Source: Rhizophagus clarus (Eukaryota; Glomeromycota; Glomeromycetes; Glomerales; Glomeraceae). Taken from it: a stretch of DNA of 64,000 nucleotides. The position numbers and the translations under genes are program-made. Position 1 is the stretch's first letter. Every line of letters begins with the position of its first letter. Where the stretch lies: NCBI GenBank assembly GCA_015698045.1, contig BLAL01000236.1, forward strand, positions 310,001-374,000, read 5' to 3'. Positions 34,158-45,827 of this stretch are shown in pieces. The notes under the pieces were generated by a model. It was not told the DNA's origin, did no database searches, and saw only the letters and a list, made by a program, of their open reading frames with translations.

Positions 34158-36835
34158 TAGGGTATGGAAAAGTTCGGGTCTGGGACTTTAGGACTGAGTC
34201 TTTAAACTCAGTCTTGGTAAGACCAAGTCCTAATTTTTGGGACTTAATTTGGACGGTCCCGAATTGGTTTTTATAATAAACAATATAAATAAATTTTAAT
34301 TTTGCAGATCTTTACTGCAATTTAATTAGTCATGTGAAATATGTAAATCATTACACGTCTTCTTACCATCAAAATTTTCGTGTTTAGCATTTTTACTTTA
34401 CTTCACTCTTCCCATCGTTTCTTCCTTCCCATTAAATTTTTCAGTAAAATGTCTTATTCGAATTATGATTTTGAAGATTTTAACAATTTTGATGAATTCG
34501 AACCTTTTGAACAAGATGCACCTCCTATAGAAGATGAAGAAAATGATGATAATTATGAAGACAGTGAAGATGAGACCTCACCTCAATCTCGCCGAACTTC
34601 ACCAACATGGAAGTATTTCAACGAACAAACAATTCAACATCCAGGATACCCAGTTTGTTGCAAATGTCAATGTGTTTTTGGAAAAAAAACCAGAATTTCA
34701 ACTTTAAAATGACACTTAGCATCTATACATAAAATAAAGATAGGAAATGTCAAAAATACAGGAAAAAATCAAAGTACTTTGGATTTTAGGCGAACTGATC
34801 CTTGGCCTGAAAAAGAAAAAAATGAACGAGATATTGCAGTAGTAGAGTGGGTAATTGGAGATGCACAACCCTTCCGTTCTGTTGAAAACTTGCGATTTAA
34901 AATTATGATCAATAAATTTGATTCTCGATATCAAATTCCAGATGAAAAAACAGTAAAAACTTTGGTAGTTGATTATTTTAAAGAAAAACGTAAAAATATA
35001 CAAGAAGATTTAAATGCAATTCCAGGCAAATTATCTTTAACAGCGGACATGTGGACCTCAACATGTAATAATGATGCATTTCTTGGCCTGACAATTCATT
35101 ATATTGACAATAATTGGAACCTAAAAAACTTTTTATTAGATATTATTTCTTTTACTACACGTCATACTGGAAACAATATAGCAAATGCAATAAAATCAGT
35201 TTTAACAGAATTTAATCTACTTGAAAAAACTTTGGCTTTAACTACTGATAATGAATCGGCGATGGTAGTTTGTGGAAGAATAATTGCAGAGGAACTTACA
35301 AGAGAACTTAATGATCAGTCTTTTCAACATTATAGGTGCTCTGCACATATTTTAAATTTGGCCGCGCAGCAAGGAATTAAAATTATTGATGATGAGGTTG
35401 TTAAAATTCGCGAGTTAATGAAAAAAATTAAACATTCAACTTTAAGGTGTGATAGATTACGAGAATTGTGTTCAATAGAAAATTTAACATATTACAAACC
35501 ACAATTGGATGTTGAGACCAGGTGGAATAGTACCTATTACATGATTGTAAAATTCCAAAAAATGTTGCGACCTATTGAGATGTTAGCTGCAACAGATCAA
35601 GACATTAAAAAATTTGTACCGGACGTGCAAGGATGGATAAAAATAAATGTAAGTGTTAGCTTTTATTTTTCTATCCATCATTAATAACGATATTAACATT
35701 AATTACTAACATACCTAATCCAAAAATAAACTACATTATGACTAATTTACAACATGAATAGGACACTCTTACATTACTTGAACCATTAGAAAAAGCAACA
35801 GTATTGCTTTCAGCTCCCTCCTATCCCACCATTTCTGATGTAAGGTTTTTGTTTCTTAGAATCCAACAACATCTAAACGATTATATTGAAAAAGAAGGAT
35901 TTAGTCAAAGTGAAGTAGCATCATCAATACTTCAAAAAATTAATCAGTACTGGGAAGTAGTAGATTCATCTACCTTAGCATCTACAGTACTAGATCCACG
36001 TACAAAACTTACTTTGTTTTCTACTGGAGAAGAATCAACAAATGCAATTAATGCAGTAAAAAGGCGTTTTTCTGAATATCATACACCAATGTCTCAACCA
36101 GCTGTAATTAATCATGATAATGGTGAAGTAGCAAGTACTCGTGATTACTTTCATCAATTAAAGAGGAGGCGATTAAATAATAGTACCTTAAATATTACAA
36201 GACCATCATCTGGAATTTATGAGAAGATTGACCGGTATCTTGCTTTGCCATGTGATGATAATGTTGCACCATTGCTATGGTGGCAGGCTCATTTTCGAGA
36301 GTTTCCAGCATTAGGAGCAATGGCACGAGACTATTTATCCATTCAAGCTACTAGTGTTGCGTGTGAGCAAGCATTTTCTGTGGCAAGTAATACTATAACT
36401 CGCACAAGAAATAGATTGCAACCAGATACGTCTCGTGCATTATTGTGTTCAAAAAGTTGGCTTAAAAAAGGAATAGGAGAGAAAAGAAATTATGGGTAAT
36501 GGTAACGTTTAATTGTTTATAGTAATATAATCACTGTATATACTTTTGTTCATGTTCAGAAAATTTTTTTCAACCTACAAAATAAAAATGTGGCTTTGAT
36601 GGGAATTATTACAACGCCATTACTTAAATGGTTAGCATTTTGATTATCGGCAAATTAATAAAATTTTTTTTGTAGCTTGTAATAAATAAGTATTAATTAA
36701 CCAATCAATTCAATCGAGACTAAGTCCTAACTAAAGTCCTAGTTTTGGTCCTTAAACTGGGTCCAGTCTGTCCATGTGCCAGGACCTGTAAGTCTTGGGA
36801 CTTTAACCAGACTGTAACGGACTTTCCATTCCCTA
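34158..36835 (+). mobile_element. hAT transposon, 2678 bp, perfect 8-bp target duplication
   Basis: Ends TAGGGTATGGAAAAG and the inverse CTTTCCATTCCCTA. They are followed inward by subterminal motifs around GGGACTT, AGTCCTAA and GGACxGxCC on both sides. An 8-bp duplication flanks it and the YARNG-type terminus fits hAT. The interior holds one two-exon BED/hAT transposase. It sits inside the 5' part of the BCS1-like gene on the opposite strand. Confidence 0.95.
34449..36499 (+). pseudogene. hAT-family transposase with BED finger, single stop
   Basis: The coding sequence joins 34449-35648 and 35762-36499 (113-nt GT-AG intron, phase 0), 646 codons. After an acidic N-terminus there is a BED-type zinc finger (VCCKCQCVF...HLASIH, about residues 70-93). 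Next comes the RNase-H-like core with LSLTADMWTSTCNNDAFLGL, TLALTTDNESAMVVCGR and HYRCSAHILNLAAQQGIK, then LDVETRWNSTYYM. The C-terminal dimerisation domain is MARDYLSIQATSVACEQAFS followed by SNTITRTRNRL. Length and order are those of a full hAT transposase. The only defect is TGA at 34710-34712 (codon 88), inside the finger just before HLASIH, where CGA Arg is likely. An internal start after the stop would lack the finger. Cut-and-paste enzyme; the copy is probably young. Confidence 0.9.
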
Positions 36836-36924
36836 ATTTTTGTGGGAAGCCATGCAGTGAGAATCGATTGTATTTGGGATTGAGAGAATTGATTTGTGAA
36901 AGGTTTGACAATTGATAAATCCAT

Positions 36925-37277
36925 GATATTAAATAAGAACGTTCACAATCATTATTTATAGTTACTTATAGGATATCAGTATTTAAATAATTTTTCTGTT
37001 TGTTAGAAAATTTATTAATAAATTTAGTGATTTTGTTAGTAAATACATAATTGCAGTATACGTTAGTAAATACATAATCACAGTATGCATTAATTGTGTA
37101 TCAATAAATACAGATGATTTTCATGAATTGAAGATTTACGGCTAAAGTAACTTGCTAATACTAAAGTAATAGCTGCTAAAATTAATACGTTTAATACATT
37201 GTTATTTAAAGTATCTAATAATATGATATTTGGAAAGACAAATCATTCAAGTATAACTATGTTTCGAATTCCTATTA
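36925..37277. other. AT-rich upstream region of the BCS1-like gene
   Basis: No gene seen. A repeated AGTAAATACATAATxxCAGTA occurs twice near 37036-37085. Confidence 0.4.
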
Positions 37278-37568
37278 CAGCCAATTCTCTATAAATGCAC
37301 CTCCTTGGGATCAGGTATAAGAGTGCATTTAAAGAGGGTGTGTATTTATAGAATACATATAAATCTATATGATATTAATATAAAATTAAGGTAATACAAA
37401 AATTTTTATAAGTAAACTATATAAAATCTTTTTATAAAGGGTGCATTTACAGAATATATATATATAATAACCATGCATTTAGCATTAAGGCCCAAGTTGT
37501 GACTAGATAAAAGGTGCATTTATAGAGGGTGTGCATTTATAGAGGGTGCATTTATAGAGAGTTGACTG
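37278..37568. mobile_element. 291-bp MITE, Tc1/pogo type
   Basis: Ends CAGCCAATTCTCTATAAATG and the inverse CATTTATAGAGAGTTGACTG, flanked by TA on both sides. The inner repeats GGGTGCATTTATAGA and GTGTGCATTTATAG occur near the right end and in weaker form near the left. No protein. Confidence 0.85.
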
Positions 37569-38306
37569 TATGAGATTATGTCACAAAAGTATGAAAACAC
37601 TAAGTTAATGACCCATAAAAAAAATCATAGTCGCATTTAATTCACTTTTATTTGGAAAAAATGACCATAAGTGATGATTGTATTTTTACCATTATTTATA
37701 AACTATATAATAAATGATAAATTAGTAAATAGTCTAATATATTAAAATGTGATCACACCTGTTTACAAATAAATCAAATTCATTTCTTAATCAGTGCAAG
37801 CAATTTAACTTATATTTCTATCGTGAAAGAATCGACTTAAACTTAGATTTTGAAAAAGTAATGACTGTTATATTACTTATATTTCAATACATTAAATTTT
37901 AAGTATACTTTTAACTATCGCATGACCTAATGTTAGATCAGCTTAATTGCGTTGAACGGTTGTAAGGTAATTAAATACATTAATATTAAAAAGGCCAACT
38001 TGGAAGTTAGCTATTACTAATAAATGATAACTAAATAAAATAAAAAATTATTCCATGTTATTACTAAATTAACTATAACTCTATTTATTACGAATACACT
38101 ATATAATAATATGTTATCGCTTACACAAAAAACAGATAATACTATTGTTAAATTTGTAAACAAAAATACAATACAATCATTGTCAAATACATGATTAAAT
38201 AATTAAAGATATAATTTGATTTTACTTTGTATTAAATATATTGATATATACGCAAAAGTTTATTTAAGCAATAATTGATTGATTTAAATTTATTAGATTT
38301 CAAATC
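37569..38306. other. AT-rich intergenic DNA
   Basis: No feature seen. It is the presumed upstream region of the intact gene at 38307. Confidence 0.4.
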
Positions 38307-39125
38307 ATGTTTCAAGTTACCATTATAATAGCAATTGACGGTCTTGGAAGATTTATCAATCAATCCTATTCAAATATAAACAATTTATCTAAAAACGGGA
38401 CTATTTATAATGTTAATTCTGTAATTCCATCCGATAGTGCCCAAAATTGGGGGTCTATTTTAACTGGAGTTCGACCTGATAAGCATAAGTTAAAGCTTGA
38501 AAATCTTGACATTCCTTATAATAATGAGGAATATCCAAGTTTATTTAAAATTATATTAAAATCAAATAAAATTTATAAAACTGCTGCGTTTGTTTCATGG
38601 GAACTGATTATAATGGGCATGATAGAGCCAGAATTAACTATCGACAGATACGCTCCATTATTAAATGAGAATTTTATATCAAAATATTGGATGTATTTCA
38701 ATCACTATATACTAAAAAAATCAATTTACGATTCATATTTAATCCAAAACGTAATAAATTATATCTATAACATAAATGATTTAAAATTTTTATTTATTCA
38801 TTTAGTAGATCTTGATGAGGTTGGTCATATGTATGATTTTAATTCAAATGAATACAAAAAAAAATTAAAAGAAACAGATAATTATATAGGAACTATTACA
38901 GAATCAATCTTTGAGAAGTATGAAAATCCTTTAATATTGTTAACGACAGATCACAGAGAAATTGAGAATAAACATGGTGGAAATAGCGAAAATGAAATTA
39001 ATACGTTCATTGCTTCTAACGTTAATTTAGATTCACTTAATATTGAAGATATAAATTATAACATGAATTGTTCAAAAATAATATTAAAAGCTCTGAATAT
39101 CAATTTTCCTAGTTATTTTGATTAG
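38307..39125 (+). CDS. Alkaline-phosphatase-superfamily protein (phosphodiesterase/nucleotide pyrophosphatase type)
   Basis: An intact single exon of 272 codons. The metal site and nucleophile of the NPP-like branch are readable: D11 in AIDGLGR, S44 as nucleophile in PSDSAQNWGSILTG (aligned with the PTxTxPN...TG motif), D170 and H174 in LVDLDEVGHMYD, D215-H216 in TTDHREIE and H223 in KHGG. Such enzymes hydrolyse phosphomonoesters or diesters with two zinc ions; the substrate cannot be read from sequence. There is no signal peptide or membrane anchor. It is shorter than typical eukaryotic NPPs (about 400 residues or more) and nearer in size to minimal bacterial forms, so gene transfer or a reduced paralog are both possible. 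Codon use matches the AT-rich surroundings. The neighbours are transposons; no operon-like context. Confidence 0.75.
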   Translation: MFQVTIIIAIDGLGRFINQSYSNINNLSKNGTIYNVNSVIPSDSAQNWGSILTGVRPDKHKLKLENLDIPYNNEEYPSLFKIILKSNKIYKTAAFVSWELIIMGMIEPELTIDRYAPLLNENFISKYWMYFNHYILKKSIYDSYLIQNVINYIYNINDLKFLFIHLVDLDEVGHMYDFNSNEYKKKLKETDNYIGTITESIFEKYENPLILLTTDHREIENKHGGNSENEINTFIASNVNLDSLNIEDINYNMNCSKIILKALNINFPSYFD

Positions 39126-40227
39126 CATTAAATTGTCGACTTTATTAATTGAATTATTATACACGCTACTAAATAGTTTAATAAACTAATCAATGAATCT
39201 ACTTATTGAAAATCTTCTATTCTTTGGTTTCTCAATCGGCCTTCAGCTGAACATTTCATACTTACAAAATTTTAACTAATTCTAATATACCCTTATCAAA
39301 TTAGAACAGAACAAAATAAATAAAATCTAAATAAAAAAAAGAAATAAACTTTCTATCCTTATTTAGTATATTTTCAAGCCTCTCTTAATTATAAAATAAA
39401 TTTTCATGTGATCTTAGTTTTCTGAGTTATAATTATTTCCAATACGAACTCTTACCATTTGGTCCTTAGTTGGTAAATCGTAATGTTAAATCAAGTTCCA
39501 AAGACAGGGTTCTTCATTTGGTATGTTCGTACGAGAAGCTTTGTTAATATATTGATGTTTTTCAGAAATATGATGTTTTAAGCGTATAGAGTCAAAAAGG
39601 TTTGGGGACAATGTAAGCATTGCTATGTCATTTTCTTTAATGTATTATCAAAAGTTGTTATTAGTATGTATCGAAAGTATGATATTGGTTGTTGTCAATG
39701 TATTAATTGAAATTATTAACGTAGAATTCAGGAGAACAATTAAAATTGTATACAATTCAAGTATTATTTAATCGATAAACTGTGTATAATAATTGAAGAA
39801 TCACATCGATTAAAATGTTAATGCAAAATTTATATATATCGATTTAAAATTGATTAATCTAATAATTAAAATTTAAGTGCAAAATTTATATTTCGTTTAA
39901 AATTGATTAATCATAATAATTGAAGATTAATTTGTTACAATTATTATTATGCTAAAAAATACTATAAACTTTTTTAACTCTTTTTTCGCACGCCTTCATA
40001 CAAGCATTTTTTTCCCCACACACTTTTTAACTCTCTTTAATTTTTTAATTTTATTAAGCAATAAAAATCAAAATTGATTAATCATAATAATTGAAGATTA
40101 AATTATTATAATTATTATCATATCGCTAAAAACTGCGGTAATATTAGTCTTAATATATTGAATAGCGAGGATCCGCTATGTAACTGATAAACTTGATTCA
40201 TTTCTGAAGGTTTTGTACATTTTATTT
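39126..40227. other. AT-rich intergenic DNA
   Basis: Contains several near-copies of AAAATTGATTAATCATAATAATTGAAGATTAA-like sequence between about 39840 and 40110 (about four times, diverged). No gene seen. Confidence 0.45.
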
Positions 40228-40619
40228 TTTAGTACTGCTGGTCACAATATTTGTTGTTTTATCAACTAATTTTTGTAATTGTTGAAGAGTACATCATGTC
40301 ACATCAATTTGTGAGTATCTATCTTCTCGCTAAATTATAAGAAAATTAGAAATCAAAATCTCACAATATTATTAATTTAAGATTATACGTGCCTTCGACT
40401 TTGATGCTAAATCGCGAGTTGTTTTTGCCAAACTATCAACCAACTCCTCAATTCTTCTGATGTGATCGTTCAAAATTTTAATGCAAGGGTCATCATCCCA
40501 ATTTTCATTTGAAGCGTCAATAATTTTAATAGATTTAGAAAGCTTTTTAAGAAATATTTTATTATTGGTGGTATTTTTTGTGGCAGAATTTTCTTATTAT
40601 TATTAATTTGTTTGGACAT
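40228..40619 (-). pseudogene. Small coiled-coil protein gene, decayed, unrecognised
   Basis: On the minus strand an ATG at 40619 opens MSKQINNNKK. After a one-base shift a well-formed helical segment follows (NEN WDDDP, then IRRIEELVDSLAKTTRDLAS), ending at 40372. Further downstream (about 40290-40228) another heptad-like piece reads TLQQLQKLVDKTTNIVTSST followed by a stop, possibly the last exon. A GTATAA...TTAG pair lies between them, but in-frame stops remain. A small coiled-coil gene that has lost its frame is the best reading. Confidence 0.35.
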
Positions 40620-41339
40620 TTTATATTTTGTACAAATAGAATTAAATATTTAAATCAAATACATATGCGCCGATCCTTGGAATTAGCTTAAATTAAGAAT
40701 TTTTAATAAAAAATTAGTAAACAGTGCAAAATACGATTGTGTTACACATTCATCTTATCAATCTTATGTAGAATAATCAGAAAATAAAAAAATTTTTTAC
40801 AACTCGTGCTTAAAAATTAAAGTAATAACGACTTTTTATAACCCATCAACTATTTTAAGAACCCATCACTTTTTACATCAGTTGCAAATAAAAGTTTTGT
40901 GAATACAATAGTAGTTATTTGCAGTTGTTAATGGTATTATTTATTCTCCAAAAGCTTTTTCATGATGTAAAATAATTAAATAAGGCAGTAAGAATAACCA
41001 GGTTTCATATGAATTTGCTATAATATTTAAAGAATTTTGAAAATAGAGAAATAACCAAAATTTTCATTATCTTTTATTAATTTTTAATTTTAAAAATTTT
41101 GTTTTTAAAATATGGAGACAAAGAATCTTCCTTTATATCATTTACCGACGATGATTTTAAAACTAACAATGATTTTAAAACTCATGCAGGCTCCTCTTAG
41201 GGAAATCACTTAACCGACATTGAAATCTCGTGATATTTAAATCCACCAGTACGAAAACTTTGACTTTTAGATAGATGATCGTTGTCACGGAGCCTTACGA
41301 ATGCCGTAATCTCCTTGATCATATACTCTTGACTTCAAT
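40620..41339. other. Intergenic DNA
   Basis: No gene supported. GATGATTTTAAAACTAACAA is followed by a near-repeat (GATTTTAAAACTCA) near 41150-41185, just before the large minisatellite. Confidence 0.4.
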
Positions 41340-43470
41340 TATCCTTAATTCCAAAAGTCCGGTCGTGCTTTTCGTCCGGCAACACTACAAAAAAGAAAAA
41401 AGAAAAAAGAAAAAAAGAATAATTAATTAAATAAAAAAAAAAACTGAAAAACACCACTCCAACCCTCCCTTACCTTAATTCCAATAGTCCGGTCGTGCTT
41501 TTCGTCCGGCAACATTACAAAAAAGAAAAAAAAAAATAATTAATTAAATAAAAAAAAACTGAAAAACACCACCCCAACCCTCCCTTACCTTAATTCCAAA
41601 AGTCCGGTCGTGCTTTTCGTCTGGCAACACTACAAAAAAGAAAAAAAAATAATAATAATAATTAATTAATTAAATAAAAAAAAACAACGAAAAGCATCTC
41701 CCCAACACTTCCTTACCTTAATTGTCCTTAATTCCAAAAGTCTTTTCGTCAACACTACAAAAAAGAAAAAAGAAAAAAAAAATAGTTAATTAAATAAAAA
41801 AAAAACCTGAAAACACCACCCCAACCCTCCCTTACCTTAATTCCAATAGTCCGGTCGTGCTTTTCGTCCGTCGAAACTATGAAAAGAAAAAAAAAAAAAA
41901 TAATTAATTATTAATTAAATAAAAAAAAACAACGAAAAACATCACCTTACCTTAATTCCAAAAGTCCGGTCGTGCTTTTCGTCCGGCAACACTACAAAAA
42001 AGAAAAAAAAGTAATAATAATAATTAATTAATTAAATAAAAAAAAAACAACGAAAAGCATCTCCCCAACACTTCCTTACCTTAATTGTCCTTAATTCCAA
42101 AAGTCTTTCGTCTGGCAACACTACAAAAAAGAAAAAAGAAAAAAAAAAATAGTTAATTAAATAAAAAAAAACCCGAAAAACACCACCCCAACCCTCTCTT
42201 ACCTTAATTCCAATAGTCCGGTCGTGCTTTTCGTCCGGCAACACTACAAAAAAGAAAAAAGAAAAAAAAAATAATTAATTAAATAAAAAAAAAAACCCAA
42301 AAAACACCACTTTACCTTAATTCCAATAGTCCAGTCGTGCTTTTCGTCTGGCAACACTACAAAAAAGAAAAAAAAAAATAAATAATTAATTAAATAAAAA
42401 AAAAACCGAAAAACACCACTTTAACCCTCCCTTACCTTAATTCCAATAGTCCGGTCATGCTTTTCGTCCGGCAACACTACAAAAAAGAAAAAAGAAAAAA
42501 GAAAAAAAGAATAATTAATTAAATAAAAAAAAAACTGAAAAACACCACTCCAACCCTCCCTTACCTTAATTCCAATAGTCCGGTCATGCTTTTCGTCCGG
42601 CAACACTACAAAAAAGAAAAAAAAAATAATTAATTAAATAAAAAAAAACCGAAAAACACCACCCCAACCCTCCCTTACCTTAATTCCAAAAGTCCGGTCG
42701 TGCTTTTCGTCCGGCAACACTACAAAAAAGAAAAAAAAATAATAATAATAATTAATTAATTAAATAAAAAAAAAACAATGAAAAGCATCTCCCCAACACT
42801 TCCTTACCTTAATTGTCCTTAATTCCAAAAGTCTTTCGTCCGGCAACACTACAAAAAAGAAAAAAGAAAAAAAAAATAGTTAATTAAATAAAAAAAAAAC
42901 CCGAAAAACACCACCCCAACCCTCCCTTACCTTAATTCCAATAGTCCGGTCGTGCTTTTCGTCCGGCAACACTACAAAAAAGAAAAAAGAAAAAAAAAAT
43001 AATTAATTAAATAAAAAAAAACCCAAAAAACACCACCCCAACCCTCCCTTACCTTAATTCCAATAGTCCGGTCGTGCTTTTCGTCCGGCAACACTACAAA
43101 AAAGAAAAAAAAAAAATAATTAATTAATTAAATAAAAAAAAAAACTGAAAAACACCACCCTAACCCTCCCTTACCTTAATTCCAATAGTCCAGTCGTGCT
43201 TTTCGTCCGGCAACACTACAAAAAAGAAAAAAGAAAAAAGAAAAAAAGAATAATTAATTAAATAAAAAAAAAAACTGAAAAACACCACTCCAACCCTCCC
43301 TTACCTTAATTCCAATAGTCCGGTCGTGCTTTTCGTCCGGCAACACTACAAAAAAGAAAAAAAAAAATAATTAATTAAATAAAAAAAAAACTGAAAAACA
43401 CCACCCCAACCCTCCCTTACCTTAATTCCAATAGTCCGGTCGTGCTTTTCGTCCAGCAACATCACAAAAA
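41340..43470. repeat. 2.1-kb minisatellite, about 18 units, with CCGG hairpin
   Basis: Units of about 100-130 bp. The core is TTCCAAAAGTCCGGTCGTGC then TTTTCGTCCGGCAACACTAC; an A-rich spacer (GAAAAAAGAAAA, TAATTAATTAAAT) and ACACCACCCCAACCCTCCCT follow. CCGG...CCGG can form a short hairpin. A shortened unit (AAAGTCTTTCGTC with AGCATCTCCCCAACACTTCC) recurs three times at similar spacing (about 41740, 42100, 42830), which indicates higher-order duplication. The open frames inside are repeat artefacts. Confidence 0.9.
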
Positions 43471-44152
43471 AAAAAAATTTTTTTTTCAAGATCGGATATT
43501 CAGATTATCTGATTAGATCAGCAAGTCACATGTGGGGCCTTTATACCGAATAATTTGTTATAGTGTTGAATTTTTTTTTATTTAATTTTATTTGATCAAT
43601 TAAAATTGAAATAAAAGAATTAAAATTAAAGTTTTAAAAAGTGAATGAAGAGAAACAAATAAAATAGATTACCTAATAAACAAATAAACATTATCGCTGA
43701 TGAAAAAACTGCCAGAGCCCAGAGGCGCTATATTTTTTTTTTTTTTTTACGCGTTTACCACTTGTTTACCTAAATAATCGGATCATAATACCGGTTATAC
43801 CAGTTCAAAAACTGCATATATCCCTTTTTTATATCAACTCATGAGATAAGCTTATCGTAAATGGTAAGCGATATTACCTTTTATGTTATAGATAATTAAC
43901 GCTAGTAGTTTTGTTCAGACTTAAGCTACTGTAGTGGAAGGAAATTTTTTTTAACATTTTTTTTTAAAAATAAATAATCATTTTTTTTTTTATCATTTTT
44001 TTTTAAAATAAAAAATCTTTTTTTTTTTTTTAACATTTTTTTTTTAAAATAAATAATCATTTTTTTTTTTTTTTTTTTTTTAAAATAAAATAATCATCTT
44101 TTTTTTAACATTTTTTTTTAAAATAAAAAAATCATTTTTTTTAATTCTTTAG
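43471..44152. other. Intergenic DNA ending in a T-rich tract
   Basis: 43935-44150 holds five copies of TTTTTTTTAAAATAAATAATCA-like sequence. Upstream there are two GTTTACC motifs (about 43750-43770) and AAGCTTATCG-type sequence. The T-rich tract ends in TTCTTTAG and is probably intron for the gene that follows. Confidence 0.45.
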
Positions 44153-45248
44153 TTAACGGCGTCACCTTTAGCTTTGGGATTAAGTGCTGTAACAGGTAAG
44201 TTTTTTTTTTTTTGCTTTTATTCTTTTTTCTTTTTCTCTTATTAACTTGTTCTTTTTTTAGGTGCGGCTGTTTTTAATTCCATTTCAGTGGAAATTCAAG
44301 GTGAGTTTTAATTCTTTTTTTTGTTTTCTTTTCATTCTTTCCCTTGTTCTTTTACTAAACTTTCTGTCTTTTTTAGATGTGTATCATTTGAGTGAAAATT
44401 CAAGTAAGTCTTTTACGTCTCTTTCTCTTGTTATTTTATTTTTCTTTTAAGATGATATTAACTGTTTTCTTTTTCTTTTTTCTATGGGTGGGTGTTCTGG
44501 CTTTTCTTTCATTTTTTTATTTCTCTTATTTTCATGGTTTCTTTGTTTCTTTTTTTCATTGTTTCTTTCGTTTCTTTCCATGGTTCTTTCATTGATCTTT
44601 TGTGGTTCCCTTTGTTATTCCTTTCATTGATCTTTTATTCCTTTTGTCATTGTTTCTTTCATTGCCTTTTTGGTTTCTTTCATTGATTTTTGGTTTCTTT
44701 CGTTGCTTTTTTTCATTTCTTTAATTTATTTTTGGTTTCTTTCATTGCTTTTTCCATTTCTTTCATTGATCTTTGATTTCTTTCATTGCTTTTTTTATTT
44801 CTCTCATTACTCTTTGGCTTCTTTTGTTGCTTTTTTTTCATTCCCTTTATTGATTTTCATTCCTCCTTTGCTTCCTTTCATTCTCTTTTATTCCCCCTGT
44901 TTTTTTTCATTCGCTATTTGTTTCTTTCATTCCTTTTAATTCCATCTTTGTTTCTTTTATTTTTTTTCATTCTCTTTATTCCTTTTCATTTCCCTTTTGT
45001 TTTCTCATTCATTTTTATTCTTTTTTTGTTTCATTCATTCCTTTTCACTATTCTTTATCTTTTTTGTTCCTTCTTCATTTCTCTTTGATTATCTTTGCTT
45101 CCCTTCATCCCTTTTCATTTATCTCTTCTTTCCTTTATTCTTCTGTCATCCTTTCTTACTGTATTTTCCATTCTTATATATTGCAGTGCATTTGCAATTA
45201 GTACAGAACTATAGCATTAATATTACAGTTAAAATTGTGCAATTGTGA
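44153..45248 (+). CDS. Micro-exon gene, 3' part, unrecognised
   Basis: Four pieces join in one frame with good GT-AG signals: 44153-44195 (43 nt, LTASPLALGLSAVTG), 44262-44300 (39 nt, AAVFNSISVEIQ), 44377-44403 (27 nt, DVYHLSENS) and 45187-45248 (MHLQLVQNYSINITVKIVQL then TGA). The donors are GTAAGT, GTGAGT and GTAAGT. The acceptors follow long T tracts. All four junctions keep phase 1, so exons could be skipped only if their length is a multiple of three (39 and 27 nt are). The 5' end is not found; an upstream exon probably precedes the T-rich intron at 43935. The last intron is 783 nt of TTTCATT-type low complexity. No family recognised. Confidence 0.4.
44430..45180. repeat. Pyrimidine-rich low-complexity tract
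   Basis: Degenerate TTTCATTG / TTTCTTTC repeats, almost free of purine runs on the plus strand. It lies inside the last intron of the micro-exon gene. The Phe-rich open frames here are artefacts. Confidence 0.75.
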
Positions 45249-45478
45249 TTCAATTTTTTTATAAAATCATATATATATTGTGGTGTAATTTTTTTTCTTT
45301 TGATTAAAATATAATTTCTTTCATACAATTTTCTTTTATAGTGATATTAATTATTATTCAACAAATTATTAAATGTGAAATTGTCTTTGTAATTATAGAT
45401 TTTATAGATTGTAACGTTAAAGTTTTTTTCTTTTTTGTTTGACTAAATATCATTACTATCATATTACCAGTTACGGTA

Positions 45479-45590
45479 TATTAAATCTAGCCAAAATTAT
45501 GTTAAATCTAGCCAAAATTATGTTAAATCTAGCCAAAATTATGTTAAATCTAGCCAAAATTATGTTAATTCTGGCCAAAATTAAAATCGT
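45479..45590. repeat. 21-bp tandem repeat, about five copies
   Basis: TATGTTAAATCTAGCCAAAAT repeated, with a last diverged copy (TATGTTAATTCTGGCCAAAAT). Confidence 0.9.
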
Positions 45591-45827
45591 CCTAAATTGC
45601 ATTTTTTAAAATTGTACGCACTTTTTTTGGATTATTATATTGCATATCTTTAACTTTTATAATACATTGTATAACAAAATTTAATATATTTGGATGATGA
45701 AATAAATCCGCCAATATGATTATATATATATTATTAACAATACATATTATTAATTTCAATAAAATATCATTATCCTATTTATCACAATACATAATTGATC
45801 AATACGTAATTCATTATTAAATCAAAC

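Larger units (their letters stand above)
32693..36924 (-). pseudogene. BCS1-type AAA ATPase, split by an hAT element and one frameshift
   Basis: The start is ATG 36924 (MDLSIVKPFTNQFSQSQIQS). The frame runs into the hAT target site at 36836-36843 and resumes in frame at 34149 (SPYLTGILMVDMYTISVIAT). An N-terminal membrane segment follows (about residues 40-65), then a BCS1_N-like region (SWLISEQTKNY, YLSMQESNICVKDV), Walker A LLFGKPGTGKTNL, Walker B LVLEDIDAQS, and MTANHINHLDPACIRPGQMD. In the last motif the second Arg of the usual RPGR is Gln. BCS1 ATPases sit in the inner mitochondrial membrane and move folded Rieske protein for complex III; many fungi have extra paralogs of unknown role. 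One base too many between Walker A and B (about 33225-33240) shifts the frame. The joined length is about 514 codons, near the family norm. Confidence 0.85.

Noticed and set aside
41340..43470. Several open frames (for example 42032-42244 and 42421-42606, minus)
   Set aside because: They are translations of the minisatellite; start and end follow the repeat period.
44262..45186. Phe/Leu/Ser-rich open frames
   Set aside because: They arise from the TTTCATT-type tract; the real coding pieces here are small exons in another phase.
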